A DNA stretch of 64,000 nucleotides. It comes from an uncultured Bacteroidales bacterium. GTDB taxonomy: Bacteria > Bacteroidota > Bacteroidia > Bacteroidales > Paludibacteraceae. The stretch lies in contig CAIWCC010000186.1 of assembly GCA_903911085.1 (NCBI GenBank), positions 18,951 through 82,950 on the forward strand, given 5' to 3'. The notes under the pieces are model-generated. The model searched no databases, had not been told where the DNA came from, and saw only the letters and a program-made list of their open reading frames with translations. Shown here piece after piece: positions 36,818-46,646 of the stretch (position 1 is its first letter; each line of letters opens with the position of its first letter). The position numbers and the translations under genes were made by a program.

Positions 36818-39800
36818 ATGAAAAGTCCATTTCTGAAGTTGATTGTGATTTTTAGTTTTTTTCATCTGCTCCCTTTTTTAGGGCAAGCAAAAATTAAAAA
36901 TCAAAATGTAGTAAGTATTCAATCCGATACTTTAGAGGCTAATTTCTTAGCACCTCCGGCTGCAACACGTCCCCACGCTTGGTGGAGATGGTATGGAGGT
37001 CAGATAACCAGAGATGGGATTACCCGCGACATGGAAGCTTTTAAACGAGTGGGTTATGGTGGTGTCCAGTTTTTTCAGGAATCATTTGGTACTGCGGTGG
37101 GTGCATCGTCTATTATTCCAAATGTAACCATTTTTAGTCCAGAGTGGTGGAACTTGGTTCAGTTTGCCATTGAAGAAGCCAATCGTTGTGGAGTTCATTT
37201 CACTTTTCAGAATTGTTTGGGCTACTCTACCAGTGGTGGTCCATGGATAACTCCAGAGCTATCTATGCAAAAACTGGTTTGGAGCACATTGACAGTAACT
37301 GGTGGCACAACACTTTCTGCTACGCTGGCAAAACCAACCGTTGATGCCACTTGGAACTACTACAAAGATGTGGCAGTGATGGCTATGAAAATGGATGGCA
37401 CTTCAACGACTAATGTAACGCAAGTGGTGGATGTGAGTACGCAAATGGCTGTAAATGGCTCTATTAGTTGGGTTGTACCCGCAGGTAGTTGGAAAATTAT
37501 TCGCATTGGTCATACCACTACAGGTAAAATGCAACATCCAGTTCCTACCTCAGTGAATGGTTTGGAATGCGATAAAATGAACCGTGATGCTGTAAAAGTA
37601 CATTTCGATAATTATCCAGCTAAAATAATTCAGAAGGCAGGTGCAATTCCTATCACTGTGATGACCGATAGTTATGAGGCAGGTCCTCACAACTGGACAC
37701 CAAAGTTCAGAGATGAATTTATAAAACGACGTGGTTATGACCCACTGCCTTGGTTGCCAGCTTTGAATAGTTTTGTATTGGAAAATAGCGAAAAAACAAC
37801 CCGTTTCAAATACGACATGAACCGTACCATTGAGGAGTTGATGATTACCGAACATTATAAAGCTATGGGTGAATATACGCACCAATATCCAAACATTAAG
37901 TATGAGTTTCAGCCTTATAATACCCCTTTTAACCTAGTTGAAGGTGGAACCGTAGCCGATAATGCTGCGGGCGAATTCTGGCATGTAAACAAAGGATATG
38001 GTTGGTGGACGTTGAGTTTGATTGCTTCGGTATCGCATTTTACCGGAAATCCAATTGTTACAGCAGAATCATTTACGGCTGAACCACAGCATTCTAAATG
38101 GGATTTAGATGCTTATGCTTTGAAAACAGAAGGCGACCTTGCTTTTGCCAATGGTGTTAATAGTATGCAAATGTCCGTAGCACCTCACCAACCTTGGGAT
38201 CCAAAATACAAACCGGGTATGGTCGAAACTTTTGGTTCTTGGTTTAATCCTAATAATACTTGGTGGGAACAATCAAAAGCATGGTTAACTTACCTGAGCC
38301 GTTGTCAGTACTTACTTCGTCAGGGTAAGTTTGTGGGCGATATATGTTACCTGTATCCCAATGGTCTACGTGGAGTAACGTATCCTGCTGGTTATAACGG
38401 GGATGCAATGGATGCGTCGAGCTTAATCAAGTTGATGAGTGTGGCTGATGGTCGATTGATAACTCCTGGTGGTGCTAGCTATCGTCTGCTTTATATGCAA
38501 GAAAATCAAGCTTATACAGTTGAGTTGGTGCGGAAAATAAAAGATTTAGTGGCCAACGGAGCCGTAATTATTGGCCCTAAGCCTTTAAAATCGGTGAGTT
38601 TAAGCAACTATCCAACCTGCGATTCTATTGTGAAACATGTAGCCGATTCTGTTTGGGGCAATTGCAATGGCACTACTATTACAGAAAATAGTTTTGGAGC
38701 AGGAAAGGTTTACTGGGGTAAAACAATTCAGGAGGTATTAACAACGCTGAATGTTACTAAAGATTTTGATGGTCCAGGGCTTTCTGCAGGAAATGTGGCA
38801 TGGACGCATCGTCGCGACGGATCTTCCGAAATATATTTTGTTTCTAATCAGCAAAAGAAAGCGGTTAGTATCAACTGCAATTTTCGGGTTTCGGGATTAA
38901 TTCCCGAAATTTGGAATGCAGAAACTGGCGAAGCAATTGATGCTCCAATTTGGAGTAAACTGGGCAATATGACAACTGTAAAATTGAATCTTACACAGGC
39001 GGGTTCTTGTTTTGTAGTTTTCAGAAGACCATCTGTACAGGTTGATCCGGTAACAATTATTACTGCTGATGGACTGGCCGACAATGTATCTACCGTTAAA
39101 TTCAGTAGCGATAGTTTGTTTCTTATGGCATCAAAAAACGCCAACTATGCTGTTAGAACCGAAAGTGGATTGGTAAGTAATGTATCTGTGACTGATTTAC
39201 CTGCTGACACAGTAATGGCTACCAACTGGAAAGTGACGTTCCCTGTAGAATCTGGCATAAATTCACCGGTTACATTCCCAACTCTTACTTCGTGGACGAG
39301 AAATACGGACAAGCAAATCAAGTATTTTTCGGGAACAGCCACTTATTCCAAAGATTTTGTACTTACTGCTGCACAACTTGCAAGCAATAATTTTCCATAC
39401 ATCGATTTAGGAACTGCAAGCAATTTTGCCGAAGTGGTACTAAACGGAAAATCACTAGGCGTTATGTGGAAACCCCCATATAAAGTGGATATTACTGATG
39501 CAGCTATTGTAGGCCTGAATCATTTGGAAATAAAAGTGACCAATACTTTCCAAAACCGAATGATTGGCGATGAGCAGGAACCCGATGATGTGACTTGGAA
39601 GACAGGCAGTTATAGCACTGATCCAACACCTTTGTATAAAGGCAAAGCTATGTCTGAATTACCAGCTTGGTTTTTAAATGGCACAGCACGTCCATCCACC
39701 GGTCGCAAGACATTTACCAACGTGAATTTCTATTTCCCTACTGATAGTTTACTTCAATCGGGAATAATTGGACCAGTAAAAATAGGATTTTTTAAAAAAT

Positions 39801-41413
39801 ACTTGTTGCGAAATTTTGTTGCAAAGCCGCTTTTAACTTCTTACTACGTTCGCCCTACCGGCGATACATTGGCCTGGAAAAAGCAATTTACGGAAAACCC
39901 GGAGCAAGTTCTGTCGCTTACAAATGTAAATAGTATTGCATCATTACCCGAAGGTACTGAGTTTTTTTTCTCCACAGGTTCATACGCATGTAGTAACACT
40001 ACTCTTTCAGGACTTAAAGTTAATGGTGGTTTCAGTGGAAAAGAGGCTGAAATTACCGATTTGAATAAACGTGTAAGAGAAGATAATGATGCTAACGGTA
40101 TTGTAGAACCTTGGGAATTTAAATATCCTACTTATTTTCAAAGTAATAGTATTGCTTTGATGCCCGATAGAATGATTGAGATAAATCAGAATGCAGTACT
40201 CGATGGTGTTACGTTGCGAAATTTTATTTGCAATCTTCAAACTCCAATTTCTATTGGCACTTTGCAAACCACTGTAGGAACTTCCAATGCTGGTACAGCT
40301 GCAAAAATAGTGAATTGTACGGTTGATAATATCATGAACTCGAATGGAAATTATTGTTGCGTGGGGTTGTCAAATGGCTCGAAAATGGAGAGTTGTTTGG
40401 TACAGAATAGCCAAATTGCTTCTAATCTTGGAGTTGTATGGATGCTAGGAAATGGTACAACTATTTCAAAATCGGTGTTCAGAAATAATAAGTCGGCTAC
40501 AGGTGGTTTTGTGGTTTTAGGACAGCACAACGAAAGCAATGCTATGCAAAAGGTGGAAAACTGTTTGTTTGTGAATAATACCACTGGATATAGTGTACTT
40601 CGCTCCGAAGGAACAAATGCAACAGGTGCTCAAATTGGATTGAATGTTGTTAACTCCACATTTTATGCCAACACATCTACTAATGCTGCGGCCATTGTTG
40701 ATTTTAACAAAGCATCGGGCAAGGCAATCAACTTGTTACTGCATGGCACTACGCCATCGACCGCTAATGGAGGCATTCGTAAAGTGACTGCAACTGCTAC
40801 CGTTGATGTTTCCAATGTGCTTTCTACAGTGGCAATTGGCACAGCGTCTAATGTAACATTGGCTGCGAGCACAAACTATGTGGCCGGAGCTGCAATTGCC
40901 GATTTAAAATTGAACGGAGCCACCACTTCTAATGGTTATCAAACACCTACTACTTCAACAACTGATGCTTATGCAAATTTGTTGAAAGCCAACTACATCC
41001 CACAGGCAAATCATTCTTTGTCAAGTGTCGAAACATTTACAGGCTCCATTATTCCAACTGCTGACTTATTGGGTTTTAGCCGTGCAAGTGGAGCTTCTAC
41101 CTTAGGTGGTTATCAGGTTGGCAGTGTTATATCCTATCCTACGCCAGAGCAGGAATATGTACCTAACGGACTGAATACAAGAAAAGTAAATTCTACATTT
41201 CAGATTTACCCCAATCCGGTTTTAGATAGATTAAATGTTGTGGGTGACGGAATTACCCGCATAGAAATTTTTAATGAAAATGGAGTGAAAATGAAAGATA
41301 TTCGAATGTATAATACGCGTTCTATAGTTGTAAGTGATTTGCCAAAGGGCATTTATTATGTTCGTGTTATTGCTAACGGAAATTATTCAGGAGCAGCATT
41401 TTTGAAAAAATAA
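36818..41413 (+). CDS. GH106-type alpha-L-rhamnosidase fused to a beta-helix, T9SS signal
   Basis: 1531 residues, about 500 more than its two paralogues in this window. GH106 region about 40-1010: FLAPPAATRPHAWWRWYGGQ at the start, MTDSYEAGPHNW (E287), YDPLPWLPALNS, and ITAESFTAEPQHSK-type barrel motif lacking only minor changes. A linker leads to a right-handed parallel beta-helix (about 1040-1400; repeated short N- and G-rich turns such as KIVNCTVDNIMNSNGNYCCV). A T9SS sorting domain (FQIYPNPVLDRLNV to the end) closes it. GH106 enzymes remove alpha-linked rhamnose; the helix may bind or process the polymer. Extracellular by its sorting signal. Confidence 0.85.
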   Translation: MKSPFLKLIVIFSFFHLLPFLGQAKIKNQNVVSIQSDTLEANFLAPPAATRPHAWWRWYGGQITRDGITRDMEAFKRVGYGGVQFFQESFGTAVGASSIIPNVTIFSPEWWNLVQFAIEEANRCGVHFTFQNCLGYSTSGGPWITPELSMQKLVWSTLTVTGGTTLSATLAKPTVDATWNYYKDVAVMAMKMDGTSTTNVTQVVDVSTQMAVNGSISWVVPAGSWKIIRIGHTTTGKMQHPVPTSVNGLECDKMNRDAVKVHFDNYPAKIIQKAGAIPITVMTDSYEAGPHNWTPKFRDEFIKRRGYDPLPWLPALNSFVLENSEKTTRFKYDMNRTIEELMITEHYKAMGEYTHQYPNIKYEFQPYNTPFNLVEGGTVADNAAGEFWHVNKGYGWWTLSLIASVSHFTGNPIVTAESFTAEPQHSKWDLDAYALKTEGDLAFANGVNSMQMSVAPHQPWDPKYKPGMVETFGSWFNPNNTWWEQSKAWLTYLSRCQYLLRQGKFVGDICYLYPNGLRGVTYPAGYNGDAMDASSLIKLMSVADGRLITPGGASYRLLYMQENQAYTVELVRKIKDLVANGAVIIGPKPLKSVSLSNYPTCDSIVKHVADSVWGNCNGTTITENSFGAGKVYWGKTIQEVLTTLNVTKDFDGPGLSAGNVAWTHRRDGSSEIYFVSNQQKKAVSINCNFRVSGLIPEIWNAETGEAIDAPIWSKLGNMTTVKLNLTQAGSCFVVFRRPSVQVDPVTIITADGLADNVSTVKFSSDSLFLMASKNANYAVRTESGLVSNVSVTDLPADTVMATNWKVTFPVESGINSPVTFPTLTSWTRNTDKQIKYFSGTATYSKDFVLTAAQLASNNFPYIDLGTASNFAEVVLNGKSLGVMWKPPYKVDITDAAIVGLNHLEIKVTNTFQNRMIGDEQEPDDVTWKTGSYSTDPTPLYKGKAMSELPAWFLNGTARPSTGRKTFTNVNFYFPTDSLLQSGIIGPVKIGFFKKYLLRNFVAKPLLTSYYVRPTGDTLAWKKQFTENPEQVLSLTNVNSIASLPEGTEFFFSTGSYACSNTTLSGLKVNGGFSGKEAEITDLNKRVREDNDANGIVEPWEFKYPTYFQSNSIALMPDRMIEINQNAVLDGVTLRNFICNLQTPISIGTLQTTVGTSNAGTAAKIVNCTVDNIMNSNGNYCCVGLSNGSKMESCLVQNSQIASNLGVVWMLGNGTTISKSVFRNNKSATGGFVVLGQHNESNAMQKVENCLFVNNTTGYSVLRSEGTNATGAQIGLNVVNSTFYANTSTNAAAIVDFNKASGKAINLLLHGTTPSTANGGIRKVTATATVDVSNVLSTVAIGTASNVTLAASTNYVAGAAIADLKLNGATTSNGYQTPTTSTTDAYANLLKANYIPQANHSLSSVETFTGSIIPTADLLGFSRASGASTLGGYQVGSVISYPTPEQEYVPNGLNTRKVNSTFQIYPNPVLDRLNVVGDGITRIEIFNENGVKMKDIRMYNTRSIVVSDLPKGIYYVRVIANGNYSGAAFLKK

Positions 41414-41478
41414 AAATAAATCGAAAGAGCTGGTTAGAAATAATAGGAGTTTTTTGAAAATAGGTAAATTTAAATAGA

Positions 41479-44400
41479 ATGAAACGAGATTTTGTTAAGG
41501 TTGGGTTAGTTTTGGTGTTGATGCAAATTCTTCATTTTACGAGCTACGCAAAAGATAAAGCTAACAAAAATACTTTGAAAATTGACTCTTTGGTGTCAAA
41601 TTTTCAATCACCCCCCGCCAATGCCCGACCCAAAGTGTGGTGGCGCTGGATGGGTGGTCAGATCAGTCGTGCCGGAATTACCCGCGACATGGAAGCCCTA
41701 AAAAAAGCCGGGTTTGGTGGTGTTGTGTTTTTTCAGCTCGATTTTGCGCCTTCACTCAATATCACTTCTACTGTTACCCCCGAAATTAGGATTTTTAGTC
41801 CCGAATGGTGGAGTTTGGTACAGTTTGCCATTCAGGAGGCTAATCGTTGCGGTTTGGAGTTCACGTTTCAAAATGCGATGGGCTTTTCTGCACATGGCGG
41901 CCCGTGGATAACGCCCGAAATGTCGATGCAAAAGCTGGTGTGGAGCGAAACTGCTGCCACTGAAAATACTACTTTCAGCACTGCTTTACCCAAACCAACG
42001 GTGGATGCTGCCTGGAATTATTACAAGGACATTGCCGTGTTGGCTATCAATAAAAATGCTACTTCTGGTATTGTAAATGAGGTGATTGACCTGACTTCAA
42101 AAATGGATGCCAATGGTGCAATTAGCTGGAAAGTGCCCGCCGGAACGTGGAAAATTATCCGCATGGGACACACCACCACTGGCGTGAAGCAGCATCCTGT
42201 GCCCAATTATGCAAACGGCCTCGAGTGCGACAAAATGAACAAAGATGCCATGAAGTTACATTTTGATAACTATCCTGCCAAAGTGATACAGGCTGCCGGC
42301 AAAACTCCCGTTACCGTGTTTGTGGATAGCTATGAGGCGGGATTGCAGAACTGGTCGCCCCGTTTCCGCAATGAGTTTATCAAACGCAGAGGTTACGACC
42401 CACTTTTGTGGTTGCCTGCTGTAAATAACTACATTGTTGAGAGTGAGGAGAAAACCACCCGCTTCAAATACGATATGAATCGCACCATCGAGGAGCTGAT
42501 GATTGACGAAAGTTACAGGGCACTGGGCGAATTTTCTCACCAATATCCGAATGCAAATTATCAGATTCAACCCTATAATACCGCTTTCAATCTTGTAGAG
42601 GGAGGAACGGTAGCCGACAGAGTTTCGGGCGAATTTTGGCACAAAAATACGACTTACGGCTGGTGGACACTCAGTCTGGCGGCTTCGGTTGCGCATTTTA
42701 CAGGTAACCCCATTGTTGTTTCGGAGGCATTTACCACTTCGCCACAACATGCCAACTGGAACGATGATGCCTACGAGCTAAAAGCCGAAGGCGACCTCGC
42801 TTTTGCACGTGGGGTAAACAGTATGGAGATGCACGTGATGGCGCATCAACCATGGGATCCGAAATACAAACCCGGCATGCAGGCAGGTCCTTACGGCTAT
42901 CACATCAACCCCAACAATACATGGTGGAATCAGTCCATTGGATGGACAACCTATCTCACTCGTTCGCAATATATGCTTCGTCAAGGTGGCTTCGTCGGGG
43001 ATATTTGCTATCTGTATCCCAATGGATTAAGAGGCGTTACTTTTCCCAACGGATACAACGGCGATATCATGGATGCCGCCAGTTTTATCAAACTGTTGGA
43101 TGTGGTGGAAGGTCGTTTGGTTACGCCCAGTGGAGCAAGTTACAGGGTTTTGTATATGCAGAATGACCAGGCTTATACACCAGAACTGGTGAATAAAATA
43201 AAATCGCTAGTGGCCAAAGGTGCGGTGGTTATCGGCCCGAAACCGGTGAAATCTGTCAGCTTGAGCAACTATCCGCTTTGCGATGATATGGTGAAACAAG
43301 TAGCCGATTCGGTTTGGGGCAAATGCGATGGTGTTACCATCAAAGAAAATGGTTTTGGTAAAGGAAAAGTATATTCCGGCAAAACAATAAAAGAGGTGTT
43401 GGACATGCTGAATGTCGCGTCTGATTTTGAGCTGTTGGGTGGTTCTTACAGCGATATTGGCTGGACACACCGCCGGGCAGGTAGCACCGATATCTATTTT
43501 GTTTCCAATCAATTGAAGAAAGATGTTTCGCTGAATTGCCGCTTCCGGGTTTCGGGATTAACCCCTGAAATATGGAATGCCGAAACGGGTAAAATCATCA
43601 ACGCACCCTTGTGGAGCAGTGCCGGCGATAAAACAACGGTCAACATCCAACTTTCAGCCGTGGGAGCATGTTTCGTTGTTTTCCGTAAACCGTCAACTGT
43701 GGCCGACCCGGCAGTTTCGATGAGCGTAACTGGTGGTGCCGACAATTTCTCTTCGGTAGAAGTTAGCAACGACAGTATGTTTTTGATTGCCGGAAAAAAT
43801 GCCGAATATCTTGTTCGTACTGCGGCCGGCAAAAAGTGTAGCGAGACCGTTAAAAATGTAATTGCCCCTTTATCGCTTAGCGAAAAATGGACGGTGACTT
43901 TCCCTTCCGAAACGGGCATAACAACGCCTGTGGCATTCCCAACGCTAAGCTCGTGGACAGAAAATAGCGATGCCCGCATCAAATATTTTTCGGGTACAGC
44001 CACCTACAGTAAAGACTTTAAGCTCTCGGGCAAGCAGCTGGCCAAAGACAATGTTGTTTACCTCGATTTGGGTAATGTGCGCAATTTTGCTGAAATTACC
44101 CTGAATGGAAAATCGCTGTCTGTGTTGTGGAAACCGCCTTACAAGCTCAACATCTCTGATTATGCCGTTATCGGAAACAACCACATCGAAATAAAAGTAA
44201 CCAATACCTGGACTAACCGCATGATTGGCGACGAACAGGAACCCGATGATGTTTCGTGGGGAAAACAAACTTTCACCACCGATGCTTCGCCATTATACAG
44301 GGGTAAAGCAATCAGCGAATTACCGTCGTGGTTGCTCAACGGAACAAATCGTACATCAACCGGTCGCCAAACATTCAGTACCTGGAATTATTACAGAGCT

Positions 44401-44508
44401 ACCGATTCGCTTCTTCCTTCGGGTATTGTTGGTCCAGTAAATATTGTGTTTGCACGCAAAAAAATGCTCAAGAATTTTATTTCCAAAAAAGTTGATACTG
44501 GTTTATAG
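41479..44508 (+). CDS. GH106-type alpha-L-rhamnosidase, paralogue 2
   Basis: 1009 residues, close to the upstream GH106 across its whole length but ending at the catalytic region's C-terminal jelly roll (GIVGPVNIVFARKKMLKNFI). Signal peptide about 1-24. Shared landmarks: ARPKVWWRWMGGQISRAGIT, SYEAGLQNWSPRF, SEAFTTSPQHANW, NRMIGDEQEPDDVSW. No beta-helix and no sorting domain, so likely periplasmic and exo-acting on imported fragments. Higher GC than the upstream copy, suggesting the pair did not arise by a recent tandem duplication or that one copy was exchanged. Confidence 0.88.
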   Translation: MKRDFVKVGLVLVLMQILHFTSYAKDKANKNTLKIDSLVSNFQSPPANARPKVWWRWMGGQISRAGITRDMEALKKAGFGGVVFFQLDFAPSLNITSTVTPEIRIFSPEWWSLVQFAIQEANRCGLEFTFQNAMGFSAHGGPWITPEMSMQKLVWSETAATENTTFSTALPKPTVDAAWNYYKDIAVLAINKNATSGIVNEVIDLTSKMDANGAISWKVPAGTWKIIRMGHTTTGVKQHPVPNYANGLECDKMNKDAMKLHFDNYPAKVIQAAGKTPVTVFVDSYEAGLQNWSPRFRNEFIKRRGYDPLLWLPAVNNYIVESEEKTTRFKYDMNRTIEELMIDESYRALGEFSHQYPNANYQIQPYNTAFNLVEGGTVADRVSGEFWHKNTTYGWWTLSLAASVAHFTGNPIVVSEAFTTSPQHANWNDDAYELKAEGDLAFARGVNSMEMHVMAHQPWDPKYKPGMQAGPYGYHINPNNTWWNQSIGWTTYLTRSQYMLRQGGFVGDICYLYPNGLRGVTFPNGYNGDIMDAASFIKLLDVVEGRLVTPSGASYRVLYMQNDQAYTPELVNKIKSLVAKGAVVIGPKPVKSVSLSNYPLCDDMVKQVADSVWGKCDGVTIKENGFGKGKVYSGKTIKEVLDMLNVASDFELLGGSYSDIGWTHRRAGSTDIYFVSNQLKKDVSLNCRFRVSGLTPEIWNAETGKIINAPLWSSAGDKTTVNIQLSAVGACFVVFRKPSTVADPAVSMSVTGGADNFSSVEVSNDSMFLIAGKNAEYLVRTAAGKKCSETVKNVIAPLSLSEKWTVTFPSETGITTPVAFPTLSSWTENSDARIKYFSGTATYSKDFKLSGKQLAKDNVVYLDLGNVRNFAEITLNGKSLSVLWKPPYKLNISDYAVIGNNHIEIKVTNTWTNRMIGDEQEPDDVSWGKQTFTTDASPLYRGKAISELPSWLLNGTNRTSTGRQTFSTWNYYRATDSLLPSGIVGPVNIVFARKKMLKNFISKKVDTGL

Positions 44509-44584
44509 GCTATTTCTCATGATTGTTTTTTTTTGATTTTAGTTTGTAATAATAATCTTTTGTAGATTGTAAATATTTAGAATA

Positions 44585-46276
44585 ATGAAAAAAATTGCTT
44601 TAATGCTTTTGGCTTTGGTTTTGGTTTTGTTCCAAAGCACAATGAATGCTCAGTCCAAAACATCTAACGATGCCAAAATGCAATGGTGGAAAGATGCCAA
44701 GTATGGCATGTTCATTCATTGGGGTTTATATGCTGTTCCGTCGGGTAAATGGGGCGAACGTACCACTTGTGGCGAGTGGCTAATGTTGGAAGGGAAAATT
44801 TCGCGTAACGAGTATGCTAAATTGGCAACGCAATTTAATCCTACAAAATTTAATGCCGAAGAGTGGGTTAAATTGGCCAAAGATGCAGGTCAAAAATACA
44901 TTGTAATTACATCGAAACACCACGATGGTTTTGCCATGTTTAAATCGAGCGATCCATATAATGTGGTGGATGCCACGCCATTTAAACGCGACGTTATAAA
45001 AGAGATGGCCGAAGCTTGTCGCAAATATGATATGAAATTTGGGTTGTATTATTCGCAGGCGCAAGATTGGTATCATCCCGGCGGCGCGGTTTGGAACAAC
45101 AAAGAGTGGGATAGTACCCACATTGCCGACATGAACAAATATATCGACGAAGTGGCTGTGCCTCAGGTAAAAGAGATACTTTCGACCTATGGCGATGTGG
45201 CGGTACTTTGGTGGGATACACCGGTGGGAATGAACAAAGCCATGGGTAAAAAGCTTGACGATATAGTAAAACAGTATCCGAACTTGATTACCAATAATCG
45301 TTTGGGCGGAGGCTTTGGCGGCGATTTGGAAACACCGGAGCAATTTATTCCGGCAACCGGATTTCCCGGACGAAATTGGGAAGTTTGCATGACGTTAAAC
45401 GGCCATTGGGGATACAATGCTTGGGACGATAAGTGGAAAAGTTCGAAAGAGGTATTGCAGATGTTGATTGATATTGTGAGCAAAGGTGGTAACTTTTTGC
45501 TAAATGTTGGTCCAAACGCTTATGGTGTGATTCCCGAAGTTTGTCAAGACAATTTGCGCGAAATTGGCGATTGGTTGAAACTGAACGGCGAAGCGGTGTA
45601 CGGCACTGAAGCATCGCCATTTCCGTATTTGTATTGGGGGCGCGCTACCCGCAAAGGTCAAAAGTTGTACCTGCACGTATTCGACTGGCCAACAGATGGT
45701 AAACTTATTGTGCCATTGGACAACAAAATTAAAAGTGCCGTTTTATTGGCCAACCCAACAGCAAAACTAAAAATTACCAAGATTAAAGGTCAGATTATAA
45801 TACAATTACCTGCTTATGCTCCCGATAAAAATGCTTCCGTGGTAGCGGTTGATTTTGAAGGTGAACCCAATGTGTTGCAGGCTCCTACTATTGGAAAATC
45901 GGTGATTGCTTCATCCTGCGATTCGGTTTCGAAAGCAGTATTTATTACCGATAATGACCTTGCTACCAAATGGCAAGCTGTTCCAACATCAAAGACAGCA
46001 TCTTTGGAAATGGATTTGGGACAACTTTATAGTATCAGTGCACTTGGCGTGATTGAAAAAGGCAGTGCCAATGCCGTTTTGTGGCATCGCAAACAGATGT
46101 TCGAATTGCAATACTTCGATGGTTCAGAGTGGAAAACAGCAGTGAAAGGCAGCTCAAACGGTGCGGGTATTGTTCAGTCATTCAGCAAAGTGAAAGCACA
46201 AAAATTTAAATTAATGCTCGAAACCGAAAAAGGCGTACCTGCTTTGGCCGAATGGGTGTTATATAGAGCCGAATAA
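44585..46276 (+). CDS. GH29 alpha-L-fucosidase with F5/8 C-type end
   Basis: 563 residues. Signal peptide to about residue 22 (QSTMNAQ). GH29 barrel about 30-345: WWKDAKYGMFIHWGLYAVPS, ITSKHHDGFAMFKSSDPYNV, nucleophile D211 in AVLWWDTP, and NWEVCMTLNGHWGYNAWDDK carrying the usual acid/base neighbourhood. A C-terminal beta-sandwich and a discoidin-like module follow (about 440-563, KSVIASSCDSVSKAVFITDN). Retaining alpha-fucosidase, most like the broader-linkage (GH29-B) group by its WGY segment, which is inference. No sorting domain; probably periplasmic. Repeat F2 and a gap of 370 bases separate it from the next gene. Confidence 0.9.
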   Translation: MKKIALMLLALVLVLFQSTMNAQSKTSNDAKMQWWKDAKYGMFIHWGLYAVPSGKWGERTTCGEWLMLEGKISRNEYAKLATQFNPTKFNAEEWVKLAKDAGQKYIVITSKHHDGFAMFKSSDPYNVVDATPFKRDVIKEMAEACRKYDMKFGLYYSQAQDWYHPGGAVWNNKEWDSTHIADMNKYIDEVAVPQVKEILSTYGDVAVLWWDTPVGMNKAMGKKLDDIVKQYPNLITNNRLGGGFGGDLETPEQFIPATGFPGRNWEVCMTLNGHWGYNAWDDKWKSSKEVLQMLIDIVSKGGNFLLNVGPNAYGVIPEVCQDNLREIGDWLKLNGEAVYGTEASPFPYLYWGRATRKGQKLYLHVFDWPTDGKLIVPLDNKIKSAVLLANPTAKLKITKIKGQIIIQLPAYAPDKNASVVAVDFEGEPNVLQAPTIGKSVIASSCDSVSKAVFITDNDLATKWQAVPTSKTASLEMDLGQLYSISALGVIEKGSANAVLWHRKQMFELQYFDGSEWKTAVKGSSNGAGIVQSFSKVKAQKFKLMLETEKGVPALAEWVLYRAE

Positions 46277-46370
46277 TTATAGTGTAATAAGATAGGCTCA
46301 ATTTTAAGAAATGGTTGGTTGTCTATTTTAGGATTCGAGATTGTCAACTTAGATATGTGAAAAGAGAATT

Positions 46371-46541
46371 GAACGCGGATTTACACGGATTAAGCTGATT
46401 AAAAGGGATTTTGATAATAGATTAAAATATGGATTAAAAATTCCGATAATCGGAATTGATTTTGGAGAAAAATCAAAAATGCTTGCATTTTTTCTTATCC
46501 GTTTTTTCATCCGCTTAATCAGCGAAAATCCGCGTCCCATT
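46371..46541. repeat. Dispersed inverted-repeat element F, copy 2
   Basis: About 170 bases with arms AACGCGGATTTACACGGATT and TCCGCTTAATCAGCGAAAAT plus CCGCG, and a central palindrome TTCCGATAATCGGAA at 46441-46455. Same design as copy 1 at 8405-8585. Rest of 46277-46646 holds no gene. Confidence 0.75.
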
Positions 46542-46646
46542 TTTTTGTTATTTAAACTAAGAAGCAACTTTTTTATTTCCTATTACTTAATATCAACCAC
46601 ATCTTAGAATTGTAGTATAATAATATAACGATTAAAATTTAGATTG

